NCBI RefSeq assembly: GCF_004216565.1
Contig: NZ_SGWV01000007.1
Location: 558,001-622,000 of the forward strand
Direction: 5' to 3'
Source: Sphaerotilus mobilis
GTDB taxonomy: Bacteria > Pseudomonadota > Gammaproteobacteria > Burkholderiales > Burkholderiaceae_C
DNA: 64,000 nucleotides
The position numbers were made by a program, and so were the translations under genes. This document shows positions 21,893 to 29,976 of the stretch, piece after piece. The notes below the pieces were generated by a model. It had not been told where the DNA came from. It was given only the letters and a program-made list of their open reading frames with translations, and made no database searches. How positions within the stretch are numbered: the first letter of the stretch is position 1; each line of letters opens with the position of its first letter.

Positions 21893-21924
21893 CAAAAAAA
21901 ATGGGCCGGAAGCTCCGCCCACGT
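21893..21924 (-). terminator. Intrinsic terminator upstream of rimP
   Basis: On the minus strand TGGGC-GGA, a short loop and TCC-GGCCCA pair with a single bulged G, immediately followed by eight T residues. This is the strongest intrinsic terminator shape in the window. It points toward rimP but precedes it by 260 bases, so it ends or attenuates transcripts from the promoter at 22085-22113. Confidence 0.8.
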
Positions 21925-22078
21925 TTCCTGGCACCGGAATCTAATCGAACAGCAAGCTTGGACTTGCCCAACGACCAGAACCACTGGCGACGCCAACTTC
22001 GCCCCGGCGCGACCCTCACCTTCACAGGTCACCCTGTCAGTTTGATCGCACCCGGGCTTCGCAAAGCTTTTACGCGAA
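21893..22078 (-). ncRNA. Candidate structured small RNA or attenuated leader upstream of rimP
   Basis: A transcript of about 185 nt is predicted from a sigma70 promoter (start point near 22078) to an intrinsic terminator (end near 21893). Along it I can draw several local hairpins: TTCGC/GCGAA near the 5' end, ACAGG-GTGA-CCTGT with a GNRA tetraloop (22028-22041), GGCGA/TCGCC, GCAAG/CTTGC, and the terminator stem. It encodes no plausible peptide and is not a tRNA; the GTTCGATTAGATTCC stretch only superficially resembles a T-arm. It does not match my memory of 6S RNA, tmRNA or RNase P RNA. The position is equivalent to metY in Escherichia coli, where terminators separate a promoter-proximal RNA from rimP-nusA. 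Whether it is a free RNA or only a leader is unknown. Confidence 0.5.
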
Positions 22079-22084
22079 ACGCCG

Positions 22085-22113
22085 ATGATAGCCCAGAGCG
22101 CCCAAAGCGGCAA
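22085..22113 (-). promoter_or_regulatory. Sigma70-type promoter for the rimP leader RNA
   Basis: Minus-strand TTGCCG (22113-22108) and TATCAT (22090-22085) are separated by exactly 17 bases. The start point is expected near 22078. No other good promoter is visible before rimP, so this probably drives the translation-factor operon as well as the leader. Confidence 0.65.
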
Positions 22114-22140
22114 CCAATCGTGAACTTTGCCGCCTTGGCG

Positions 22141-22149
22141 TGCCACAAT
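22141..22149 (+). promoter_or_regulatory. Possible extended -10 promoter of fabI
   Basis: TGC-CACAAT would put the start point near 22156 and leave a short leader containing the GGAG ribosome site of fabI. No good -35 accompanies it. An alternative pair TTGGCG/TTATTC (22135-22163, 17-base spacer) would start inside the ribosome site and seems less likely. Confidence 0.35.
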
Positions 22150-22176
22150 CCTGGGCTTTATTCGAACGGAGACTCC

Positions 22177-22971
22177 ATGGGTTTTCTCGCTGGCAAGCGC
22201 CTCCTGATCACCGGTCTGTTGTCCAACCGCTCGATCGCCTATGGCATCGCGCGGGCCTGTCACCGTGAAGGCGCCGAGCTGGCCTTCAGCTACGTGGGCG
22301 AACGCTTCAAGGACCGCATCACCGAATTCGCCGCCGAATTCGATTCCAAGCTGATCTTCGATTGCGACGTCGGCAACGACGCCCAGATCGAGCAGATGTT
22401 CGTCGACATCGGCACCGCCTGGCCCGAAGGTTTCGACGGCTTTGTGCACTCGATCGGCTTCGCGCCGCGCGAGGCCATCGCCGGCGACTTCCTCGACGGC
22501 CTGAGCCGCGAGTCGTTCCGGATCGCGCACGACATCTCGGCCTACAGCTTCCCGGCGATGGCCAAGGCGGCCGCTTCCCGGCTGCGTCCGAACGCGGCGC
22601 TGCTGACGCTGAGCTACCTGGGCGCGGTGCGCTACGTGCCGTCATACAACACGATGGGATTGGCCAAGGCGTCTCTGGAGGCGAGCGTGCGCTACACCGC
22701 ATCCAGCCTCGGCCCCAAGGGCATCCGCGTCAACGGCATCTCGGCCGGTCCGATCAAGACGCTGGCCGCTTCGGGCATCAAGGGCTTCGGCAAGATCCTC
22801 GATGTGGTCGAGAACCATGCGCCGCTGCGTCGCAACGTGACGATCGATGACGTCGGCAACGTCGCCGCTTTCATGATGTCGGACCTGGCCTCGGGCGTGA
22901 CCGCCGAGATCACGTATGTCGACTGCGGCTTCAGCCAAGTGATGGGCGGGATCGCCGAAGGCGTCGCCTGA
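22177..22971 (+). CDS. fabI: Enoyl-[acyl-carrier-protein] reductase (NADH) FabI
   Basis: This is the last reduction step of fatty acid elongation. The 264-residue short-chain dehydrogenase has the FabI nucleotide motif [13 protein letters not shown], the conserved DCDVGND region, and the catalytic pair with six residues between Tyr and Lys ([13 protein letters not shown]). [16 protein letters not shown] follows and the C-terminus is [11 protein letters not shown]. The ATG at 22177 has GGAG six bases upstream. It diverges from the rimP operon across a 544-base region. FabI is the target of triclosan-like inhibitors; the substrate-loop residues look like the ordinary sensitive family, which is inference. 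Confidence 0.97.
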   Translation: MGFLAGKRLLITGLLSNRSIAYGIARACHREGAELAFSYVGERFKDRITEFAAEFDSKLIFDCDVGNDAQIEQMFVDIGTAWPEGFDGFVHSIGFAPREAIAGDFLDGLSRESFRIAHDISAYSFPAMAKAAASRLRPNAALLTLSYLGAVRYVPSYNTMGLAKASLEASVRYTASSLGPKGIRVNGISAGPIKTLAASGIKGFGKILDVVENHAPLRRNVTIDDVGNVAAFMMSDLASGVTAEITYVDCGFSQVMGGIAEGVA

Positions 22972-23041
22972 CGTCCGCCCCGGACGGCGACGCGGCCCCA
23001 CGCCGCGCCGCCGTTCTTCTCCGCGATCGGACCCCCTGCCG

Positions 23042-23755
23042 ATGACCGCTGCCATGCGCGCCCTGCTTGCCGAAGACGACGCCATCCTGGCCGATGCACT
23101 GTCGGCCAACCTGCGTCAGGCCGGTTTCCAGGTTGAGGTGGCCGACAACGGTGCGGTGGCCGAGTACCTGCTGACACGCCAGACCTTCGAGGTCGGCATC
23201 ATCGATCTTGGTCTGCCACTGGTCGACGGACTGACCGTCGTGCAGCGGGTGCGCAAGATCAAGCCGCAACTGCCACTGTTGATCCTGACGGCGCTGGACG
23301 GCCTGGAGCACCGCGTCGCCGGTCTCAACGCCGGGGCAGACGACTACCTCACCAAGCCCTTCGACTTCCCCGAGCTGGAGGCCCGCATCCGCGCGGTGCT
23401 CCGGCGTGCGAGCCCGGGGGATGCGGGTACCGGCAGCGGCTCGGACACCGGATCCTCGGCGACCGCCGTCGGCCAGCTGGTGTTTGACCGCGACCTGCGG
23501 CGCGCCACCATCTCCGGGCAGGCGCTGGAGCTCACGCCACGCGAGTGGCTGCTGCTGGACCTGCTGCTGACGCAACGTCGCAAGGTCATCACCAAGGAAC
23601 AGATCGGCCTGGCCTGGTCTGCCGACCTGTCCGAGAGTGGCGGACCCAGTTCGCTGGAGGTCTACATCCATCGCCTGCGCCGCAAGCTCGAGGGCTCGGG
23701 CGTGGGCATCCGCACCGTGCGCGGCCTGGGCTATCTGCTCGAGACCCAGGACTAG
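23042..23755 (+). CDS. OmpR-family response regulator (TctD/QseB-like)
   Basis: The 237-residue product has an N-terminal receiver with acidic pair EDD (residues 11-13), phospho-acceptor Asp in VGIIDLGLPLVDG, Thr in LILTALDG and Lys in DDYLTKPFDFPE. A Gly/Ser-rich linker (about 20 residues) and a winged helix ending VYIHRLRRKLEGSGVGIRTV follow. It is 20 bases upstream of its kinase gene. The closest family by pattern is TctD, the regulator of tricarboxylate uptake. Here the downstream genes suggest a sugar-linked regulon, which is inference. Confidence 0.92.
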   Translation: MTAAMRALLAEDDAILADALSANLRQAGFQVEVADNGAVAEYLLTRQTFEVGIIDLGLPLVDGLTVVQRVRKIKPQLPLLILTALDGLEHRVAGLNAGADDYLTKPFDFPELEARIRAVLRRASPGDAGTGSGSDTGSSATAVGQLVFDRDLRRATISGQALELTPREWLLLDLLLTQRRKVITKEQIGLAWSADLSESGGPSSLEVYIHRLRRKLEGSGVGIRTVRGLGYLLETQD

Positions 23756-23774
23756 CGTACCCAGCGCCCCGGAC

Positions 23775-25271
23775 ATGCCCACGCCCAGTCCCTGGTCGAG
23801 CCGGCTGTTCCAGCGCCTGCCGGTGCTGTCGCCGGGACGCAGCTCACTGCACCGGCACCTGATGGTCTGGCTGCTGCTGCCCCAGCTCGTGCTGTGGCTG
23901 GCGGCCGCCGGGGTCAGCTACAACGTGGCGCTGCGCCATGCCAACCAGGCCAACGACCGCGGCCTCTATCTGTCTTCACGGGCGCTCGCGCGGCAGGTCA
24001 AGCCGATCGGCAGTGGCCTGTTTGTCGACTTCCCTCGCGCGGCCAAGGACATCATCGAGTCCGATCCGGACGATCAGGTCTATTACATGGTCAGCACGCC
24101 GCCGGGCCAGTTCATTCTGGGCAACCTGAAGCTGCCGCTGCCACCGCCCAACGCGCCTGAGCTGATCGATCAACCGGTCTTCTACGACGCCGTGATCGAG
24201 ACCGGACCGAGCGACCAGCCGATCCAGACCGCCGTGCGGGTTGCCGCGATCACGCTGAACTGGGGCGACACGCGCGAGCCGCAACGCATGCTGGTGCAGG
24301 TGGCCAAGAGCCGCATCAGCCATGAGGCCCTGACCCGCAACATCCTGGCCGACACGGCGCTGCCGTTGTCGTTGCTGATGGCGACGATGTGGGCGCTGGT
24401 CTGGATGGGCATCCGCACCGGCCTGGCTCCGCTGGCCCGTCTGCGTGATGCGGTCAGCGGACGCGGTCCTGACGACCTTGCGCCCGTTGAGCTGGAGTCC
24501 GCACCCGAAGAGGTCCGTGACCTCGCCGCCGCGCTGAATTCCCTGCTGACGGCCGTGCGCGACAACGTCGTGCACCAACGCCGCTTCATCAGCGACGCCG
24601 CTCATCAATTGCGAACGCCCTTGGCCGGTCTGAAGAGCCAGACCGAACTGGCCTTGAAGGAGGCGACCGATCCGGCGCTGCACGCCCGCCTGTCCCGGGT
24701 GCATGAAAGCGCCACACGCAGCGCCCACCTGGTGACACAGCTGCTGACGCTCGCCCGTGCAGAACCGGAGTCCGCCGCCGCCCAGGCACGCAGCCGCTTC
24801 GACCTGCGCCGGCTTACGCACGAGCTGACCGCCGAGCTGGTGCCGCGCGCGCTCAAGGCCCGCATCGACCTGGGCGTGGACGAGGCCGGTGCCGCGCCGG
24901 ACGGGCCCACCGAACGCGCCACGCCGCTCTGGGTCGAAGGCAATGCGCTGCTGATCCGCGAGGCGCTCAGCAACGTCATCGACAACGCGATCCGCTACGC
25001 TGGCGAGGGCGCGGAAGTGAGCGTACGCTGTCATGCCGAAGGACCGCACGACATCGCCGTCGAGGTCGACGACAACGGCCCGGGCGTGCCGGCGCCATTG
25101 CAGGGCCAGGTCTTCGACCGCTTTTTCCGCGCCACCACCGAGGGCAGCGGCTGCGGACTTGGGCTGGCCATCGTCAAGGAAATCGTCGAGCGCCACCATG
25201 GGCGGGTCGCGATGCAGGCGCTCCAGCCGCGCGGTTTGCGTGTACGCATCACCCTGCCGAGGAGACCGTGA
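23775..25271 (+). CDS. TctE/QseC-like sensor histidine kinase
   Basis: The 498-residue kinase has two membrane segments (LMVWLLLPQLVLWLAAAGVS near residue 35; LPLSLLMATMWALVWMG near 200) flanking an extracytoplasmic domain of about 140 residues. A HAMP-like linker follows, then HisKA with RRFISDAAHQLRTPLAG and an HATPase (NVIDNAIRYAG; DDNGPGVPAPLQG; GSGCGLGLAIVKEI). The periplasmic part resembles TctE. The ATG at 23775 is chosen because longer in-frame starts lie inside the regulator gene. The 3' end overlaps the next gene by four bases (GTGA), an uncommon direct coupling of a kinase to a substrate-binding protein. Confidence 0.92.
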   Translation: MPTPSPWSSRLFQRLPVLSPGRSSLHRHLMVWLLLPQLVLWLAAAGVSYNVALRHANQANDRGLYLSSRALARQVKPIGSGLFVDFPRAAKDIIESDPDDQVYYMVSTPPGQFILGNLKLPLPPPNAPELIDQPVFYDAVIETGPSDQPIQTAVRVAAITLNWGDTREPQRMLVQVAKSRISHEALTRNILADTALPLSLLMATMWALVWMGIRTGLAPLARLRDAVSGRGPDDLAPVELESAPEEVRDLAAALNSLLTAVRDNVVHQRRFISDAAHQLRTPLAGLKSQTELALKEATDPALHARLSRVHESATRSAHLVTQLLTLARAEPESAAAQARSRFDLRRLTHELTAELVPRALKARIDLGVDEAGAAPDGPTERATPLWVEGNALLIREALSNVIDNAIRYAGEGAEVSVRCHAEGPHDIAVEVDDNGPGVPAPLQGQVFDRFFRATTEGSGCGLGLAIVKEIVERHHGRVAMQALQPRGLRVRITLPRRP

Positions 25272-26527
25272 TCAGGATCCAACGGACCCATGCCCGAACC
25301 TTGCTGGCCGCTGCGGCTGTGCTGCTACACAGCCCAGGCCAGGCGGGCGAAGTCGAGGTGCTGCACTACTGGACCTCGGGCGGCGAGGCCCGATCGGCCG
25401 CTGCGCTGAAGGAGCAGCTGGAGAAGCAGGGCCACAGCTGGCGGGACTTTGTCGTCATGGGCGGCGGTGGCGAATCGGCGATGACGGTGCTCACGTCGCG
25501 CGTGAAGTCGGGCAACGCCCCGGCCGCCGCGCAGATCAAGGGCCCAACCATCCAGGAATGGGCCCGTAAGGGCGTGCTGAGCAACCTCGACGAGGTCGCT
25601 GCGCAGGAGAAGTGGGACAGCCTGTTGCCGCCGGTCGTCGCCGATGTCATGAAGCACAAGGGCAAGTACGTCGCCGTGCCGGTCAACGTGCACCGCGTCA
25701 ATTGGCTGTGGGCCAATCCTGAAGCCCTGAAGAAGGCCGGTGCCAAGCTGCCGTCCAGCTGGGATGAGTTCTTTGTCGTGGCCGACAAGCTCAAGGCCGC
25801 CGGCATCATCCCGGTCGCCCACGGTGGCCAGGCCTGGCAGGACTTCACCACCTTCGAGAGCGTTGCGCTGGGGGTCGGTGGCGCCGATTTCTACAAGAAG
25901 GCGCTGGTACAGCTTGATCCGGCCGCGCTGGCGGGCGACACGATGAAGAAGGTGCTCGCCACCTTCAAGAAGATCAAGCCCTACACCGACAAGAACGCCC
26001 CGGGCCGTGACTGGAACCTCGCCACCGCGATGGTCATCAAGGGGGAGGCTGGCATGCAACTGATGGGCGACTGGGCCAAGGGCGAGTTCGTCGCCGCTGG
26101 CAAGGCACCCGGCAAGGACTTCCTGTGCGCCGCTGCGCCGGGTACGGCCAAGGCCTTCACCTTCAACGTCGACTCGTTCGCGATGTTCCAGGTCAAGGGC
26201 GCTGACAAGGTCAAGGCCCAGAAGGTTCTGGCTGCCGCGATCTTGTCAACGGAGTTTCAGGAGGTTTTCAACCTCAACAAGGGCTCGATCCCCGTGCGCC
26301 TGAACATGAACATGGCCAAGTTCGACGACTGCGCCAAGCTGTCCAGCAACGACTTCGTCTCGACCGCCAAAGGGGGCGCGCTGGTGCCGTCGATCGCACA
26401 TGGCATGGCCGTCGCTCCGGCCGCACAAGTGGCGATCCAGGACGTCGTCAGCCTGTTCTGGAACAGCGACAAGATGTCGGTCGAAGAAGCGGCCAGCAGG
26501 ATCGCGATGGCTGCCAAGACGCCTTAG
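25268..26527 (+). CDS. Sugar ABC transporter substrate-binding protein (glucose/mannose GtsA-like)
   Basis: A signal peptide (TLLAAAAVLLHSPGQA) is followed by a family-1 extracellular solute-binding domain with VEVLHYWTSGGEARSAAALK, PAAAQIKGPTIQEWA and VPVNVHRVNWLWANP. MGDWAKGEFVAAGK follows, a pattern seen in bacterial glucose/mannose binding proteins. Length (419 residues) is normal. The start is GTG, overlapping the kinase stop by four bases. No permease or ATPase gene follows; the next gene on the strand is glucokinase after 171 bases. It may feed a transporter encoded elsewhere or present sugar to the kinase; both are inference. Confidence 0.9.
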   Translation: MIRIQRTHARTLLAAAAVLLHSPGQAGEVEVLHYWTSGGEARSAAALKEQLEKQGHSWRDFVVMGGGGESAMTVLTSRVKSGNAPAAAQIKGPTIQEWARKGVLSNLDEVAAQEKWDSLLPPVVADVMKHKGKYVAVPVNVHRVNWLWANPEALKKAGAKLPSSWDEFFVVADKLKAAGIIPVAHGGQAWQDFTTFESVALGVGGADFYKKALVQLDPAALAGDTMKKVLATFKKIKPYTDKNAPGRDWNLATAMVIKGEAGMQLMGDWAKGEFVAAGKAPGKDFLCAAAPGTAKAFTFNVDSFAMFQVKGADKVKAQKVLAAAILSTEFQEVFNLNKGSIPVRLNMNMAKFDDCAKLSSNDFVSTAKGGALVPSIAHGMAVAPAAQVAIQDVVSLFWNSDKMSVEEAASRIAMAAKTP

Positions 26528-26698
26528 GCATGGGACCGGCACCGACGAAGCGGCGGCCACGGTCATTCAGCCTGGTGCCCCGCTTGTAACTGGCCCAGAG
26601 CCGATGCGGGCTGGTGCCGCGCTACGATGCGCGGCGCCTGCGCCGAGACTCCTGCACTTCACGCGCGCAGCCCCACCGCCCCCTGCCAGAAAACGCCG

Positions 26699-27691
26699 AT
26701 GAAGCCCTCCGCCCCGCACGCCCCCTATCCCCGACTCGTCGGCGATATCGGTGGTACCAATGCCCGCTTCGGCTGGATCGCCAGTGCCCCTGCCCCAGGC
26801 GAGGAACCGCTCATCAGCGACGTCCACACCCTCCCCACCGCTGACCATGCCCAGCTCGCCGACGCGGCGCGCGCCTACCTCGCCCGGATCGGTCGTGGCC
26901 AGCCGGGCTCGATGGCCTTTGGCATCGCCAACCCGATCACCGGTGACGAGGTCCGCATGACCAATCACCACTGGAGCTTCTCGCTGTCGGGCCTGCAAAC
27001 GGAACTCGGACTGCAGCGCCTGGTCGTCATCAACGACTTCACCGCGCTGGCACTGGCTTTGCCGTCTCTGAAGGCACACGACATCCGCCAGCTGGGTGGC
27101 GGCATGGCTCGCGCGCAAGCACCGATCGCGCTGCTGGGGGCCGGCACCGGGCTGGGCGTGTCAGGGCTGATCCACAGTGCCGCCGGCTGGACTGCACTGG
27201 CCGGTGAAGGCGGTCACGTCACGCTGGCCGCCACCGACGATCGCGAGGCCGCAGTGCTCGAACAGATGCGCCGCGCCTTTGGGCACGTATCGGCTGAGCG
27301 GGCGCTGTCGGGCAGTGGGCTGGTCAACCTCTACAACGCGGTCTGTCACCTGCACGCTGCGGCCGCCCAGCCGCTCAGTCCGGCCGACGTGACTCAGCGT
27401 GCTCTGGACGGCAGCGACGCGGCCTGCGTCGAGGCGGTCGAGCATTTCTGCGCCTTCCTCGGCAACGTCGCCGGCAACCTGGCGCTGACGCTGGGCTCGC
27501 TCGGTGGCGTCTACCTGGGCGGGGGGATCGTCCCGCGCCTGGGCGCCTTCTTCGATCGATCGAAGTTTCGCCAGCGTTTCGAGTCCAAGGGACGCTTCGA
27601 AAGCTACCTCGCCGCGATACCCGTGTTCGTCATTGACGCCAGCGTGTCCCCTGCCCTGGCTGGCGCCGCAAGGGCGCTGGGCGAAGACTGA
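26699..27691 (+). CDS. glk: Glucokinase
   Basis: It phosphorylates glucose at C6 with ATP. The 330-residue protein carries the ATP phosphate motif LVGDIGGTNARFGW. VVINDFTALALALP supplies the catalytic Asp, followed by LLGAGTGLGVSGLI, GEGGHVTLAATDDRE (Glk-type zinc-free signature) and the C-terminal GGVYLGGGIVPRLG. The ATG at 26699 gives the family N-terminus after a short PHAPYP leader. A possible -10 (TACGAT near 26632) lies in the 171-base gap, so glk may have its own promoter in addition to read-through from the two-component/binding-protein genes. Confidence 0.95.
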   Translation: MKPSAPHAPYPRLVGDIGGTNARFGWIASAPAPGEEPLISDVHTLPTADHAQLADAARAYLARIGRGQPGSMAFGIANPITGDEVRMTNHHWSFSLSGLQTELGLQRLVVINDFTALALALPSLKAHDIRQLGGGMARAQAPIALLGAGTGLGVSGLIHSAAGWTALAGEGGHVTLAATDDREAAVLEQMRRAFGHVSAERALSGSGLVNLYNAVCHLHAAAAQPLSPADVTQRALDGSDAACVEAVEHFCAFLGNVAGNLALTLGSLGGVYLGGGIVPRLGAFFDRSKFRQRFESKGRFESYLAAIPVFVIDASVSPALAGAARALGED

Positions 27692-27723
27692 CCCCTGAAT
27701 CCCGCAGCACACCAGAAACAACA

Positions 27724-27753
27724 AAGCCGCTGCAGGTGACCCTGTAGCGGCTT
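27724..27753. terminator. Bidirectional terminator between glk and the tRNA cluster
   Basis: AAGCCGCT and AGCGGCTT form an 8-bp stem, extended inside by an imperfect CAGG/CCTG pairing. On the minus strand TGTTGTTT follows, ending the tRNA transcript. On the plus strand GAAGGCATTTTG follows, which could end glk. Confidence 0.65.
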
Positions 27754-27786
27754 GAAGGCATTTTGTTCCCGGCTGCACAAACCGAG

Positions 27787-27863
27787 TGGCGGAGTGGACG
27801 GGACTCGAACCCGCGACCCCCGGCGTGACAGGCCGGTATTCTAACCAACTGAACTACCACTCC
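27787..27863 (-). tRNA. tRNA-Asp(GTC), copy 1
   Basis: The 77-base cloverleaf has acceptor GGAGTGG/CCACTCC, D-arm TAGTTCAGTTGGTTAGA, anticodon loop CTGTCAC, T-arm GCGGGTTCGAGTCCCGT and encoded CCA. It is identical to copy 2. Confidence 0.97.
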
Positions 27864-27950
27864 GCAGTGGCAAACCAACGGACGACGTCCGTACAAACTC
27901 TGAAAGAACTTGGCCAGTTCTCGCCAAATTCTTCGCCAGGCTTCTCAGCT

Positions 27951-28026
27951 TGGCGACCCCTAGGGGATTCGAACCCCTGTTACAACCGTGAAAGGGTCGT
28001 GTCCTAGGCCTCTAGACGAAGGGGTC
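27951..28026 (-). tRNA. tRNA-Glu(TTC), copy 1
   Basis: The 76-base cloverleaf has acceptor GACCCCT, anticodon region CCTTTCACGG (TTC), T-arm AGGGGTTCGAATCCCCT and encoded CCA. It is identical to copy 2 and lies 87 bases upstream of tRNA-Asp copy 1. Confidence 0.97.
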
Positions 28027-28125
28027 AGAAATGAAACAGTCGAAAACCGAAATCAAACCACGGCCGACGGAATCAGCCGCTGAAAAACAAACGGGCCATG
28101 TTTGACGCATGACCCGCGAAATACT

Positions 28126-28202
28126 TGGCGGAGTGGACGGGACTCGAACCCGCGACCCCCGGCGTGACAGGCCGGTATTCTAACCAACTGAACTACCACT
28201 CC
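28126..28202 (-). tRNA. tRNA-Asp(GTC), copy 2
   Basis: It has the same sequence as the tRNA-Asp at 27787-27863, including CCA. The Asp-Glu pair is tandemly repeated, but the spacer inside this pair is shorter (58 bases). Confidence 0.97.
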
Positions 28203-28260
28203 GCGTCGGTGACGATCAGCAGAACTGCTTTTGGCAGCTCCCGCCAAGTCTCGTCAAACT

Positions 28261-28336
28261 TGGCGACCCCTAGGGGATTCGAACCCCTGTTACAACCGTG
28301 AAAGGGTCGTGTCCTAGGCCTCTAGACGAAGGGGTC
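28261..28336 (-). tRNA. tRNA-Glu(TTC), copy 2
   Basis: It is identical to the tRNA-Glu at 27951-28026. It is transcribed after tRNA-Ala and before the second Asp/Glu/Asp genes, 33 bases from tRNA-Ala. Confidence 0.97.
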
Positions 28337-28369
28337 AAGACCTTTCGTTCAAACTTGGCGGCACCCTAT

Positions 28370-28445
<76 letters not shown>

Positions 28446-28549
28446 GTTGGTGACGTCGCAAACTGCTTTGGAACACTCAAAGTCAATTGACTTTTGTTTT
28501 CCGCTGCTGCTTGCTTCATCAAGCGCCGCCTTGTTCAAGCGAGAATGCA

Positions 28550-28578
28550 ATTATGGAGTGGAATCAAACGCGACGCAA
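28550..28578 (-). promoter_or_regulatory. Promoter of the five-tRNA cluster
   Basis: Minus-strand TTGCGT (28578-28573) and CATAAT (28555-28550) have a 17-base spacer. The -35 lies inside the last codons of gltX, so the tRNAs can be expressed independently of gltX. A start near 28543 leaves about 100 bases before tRNA-Ala. Confidence 0.5.
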
Positions 28579-29958
28579 GCGTTCGATCGCACTTTTTTTG
28601 TCGAACAGCGACAACACGGCGTCGACCGACGGTGTCTGTGCACGACCGCACACCGCGACACGGACCGGCACCGCCAGTTGTGGCATCTTGAGCTTGAACT
28701 CGGCCAGCGTGTCCTTGAGTGCCTGCGCGATCGACGCCGTGTCCCAGGCCGCCAGTCTTTCGAGACGTTGCGCCAGCGACGCCAAGGCCGGACGCACGGC
28801 GTCACCCAGGTGAGCGGCGCGGTCCTCGTCAGTGGGCTGAACGTCGCGGAAATAGATGGAGAGCCAGTCCGCCAGCTCGACCGTCGTGCTGCAGCGGTCC
28901 TTGAACAGCGCACACAGTGCCGCCAAACGTCCGTCAGCTTCCGCAGTGATGCCGATGCGCGCCAGTTGCTCGGCCACCAATCCCGCCAGCTCGGCGTTGT
29001 CGCAACGCTTCATGTGCTGGGCGTTGACCCAGCGCAGCTTGGCCTCGTCGAACTGCCCGGCGCTGCGGCCCAGGTGATCGAGATCGAACCACTCGACCAG
29101 CTGCTCACGGCTGAAGATCTCGTCGTCGCCGTGACTCCAGCCCAGTCGGGCCAGGTAGTTGACGACCGCATCGGCGAGGTAGCCCTCGTCGCGGTACTGC
29201 GTCACCGGCTTGGCACCGTGGCGCTTGCTCATCTTCTCGCCCTGCTCGTTGAGCACGGTCGGCAGGTGGGCGTACACCGGCGGCTCCTGGCCCAGCGCGC
29301 GGAAGACGTGGATCTGGCGCGGCGTGTTGTTGACATGGTCGTCGCCGCGGATCACGTGGGTGATCTTCATGTCGATGTCGTCGACCACGACGCAGAAGTT
29401 GTAGGTCGGCGTGCCATCCGGTCTTGCAACGACCAGGTCATCGAGCTCGTCGTTGCTGATCTCGATGCGGCCCTTGACCTTGTCGTCCCAGACCACCGAG
29501 CCGCCCTTGGGCGTCCGAAAGCGCAGCACCGGCAGAACGCCCTCGGGCACCGGCGGCAGGACCTTGCCGTCCTCCGGGCGCCAGGTGCCGTCATACCGCG
29601 GCTTTTCCTTGGCGGCCATCTGGCGCTCGCGCAGGGCGTCCAGTTCGGCGGTGCTCATGTAGCAGGGATAGACCAGGCCTTGCGACCGCATGTTCGAGAG
29701 GACCTCCTTGTAGCGGTCCATGCGCTGCATTTGATAGAACGGACCTTCGTCATGGCCCAGTCCCAGCCAGCGCATGCCTTCGACGATCACGTCGACCGCC
29801 TCCTGCGACGAACGCTCGACATCGGTGTCCTCGATGCGCAGCACGAACACGCCCTTCGTCGCGCGGGCAAAGGCCCACGGGTAGAGCGCCGAACGGATGT
29901 TGCCCAGGTGGATGAAGCCCGTCGGTGACGGCGCGAAGCGGGTGCGGACTTGGGTCAT
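28564..29958 (-). CDS. gltX: Glutamyl-tRNA synthetase
   Basis: This class I synthetase charges tRNA-Glu. The 464-residue product has the HIGH-type motif in [31 protein letters not shown], the tRNA-recognition region, [14 protein letters not shown] and the KMSKS-type loop GEKMSKRHG. The anticodon-binding helical C-terminus ends ERLRRV. It begins 18 bases after metZ ends on the same strand. Two tRNA-Glu genes and a tRNA-Ala gene lie immediately downstream, so the enzyme and its substrate RNA are encoded together. Confidence 0.98.
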   Translation of the reverse strand: MTQVRTRFAPSPTGFIHLGNIRSALYPWAFARATKGVFVLRIEDTDVERSSQEAVDVIVEGMRWLGLGHDEGPFYQMQRMDRYKEVLSNMRSQGLVYPCYMSTAELDALRERQMAAKEKPRYDGTWRPEDGKVLPPVPEGVLPVLRFRTPKGGSVVWDDKVKGRIEISNDELDDLVVARPDGTPTYNFCVVVDDIDMKITHVIRGDDHVNNTPRQIHVFRALGQEPPVYAHLPTVLNEQGEKMSKRHGAKPVTQYRDEGYLADAVVNYLARLGWSHGDDEIFSREQLVEWFDLDHLGRSAGQFDEAKLRWVNAQHMKRCDNAELAGLVAEQLARIGITAEADGRLAALCALFKDRCSTTVELADWLSIYFRDVQPTDEDRAAHLGDAVRPALASLAQRLERLAAWDTASIAQALKDTLAEFKLKMPQLAVPVRVAVCGRAQTPSVDAVLSLFDKKSAIERLRRV

Positions 29959-29976
29959 GGCTTGCGTTCGTGGTCT

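Noticed and set aside
21633-22025. In-frame upstream extension of RimP by 131 residues
   Set aside because: It reads through the poly-T of an intrinsic terminator, has no family similarity and would be far longer than any RimP.
21925-22041. tRNA or 6S RNA in the rimP-fabI gap
   Set aside because: The GTTCGATTAGATTCC stretch is not a proper T-arm, no cloverleaf forms, and the fold lacks the long closing stem of 6S RNA.
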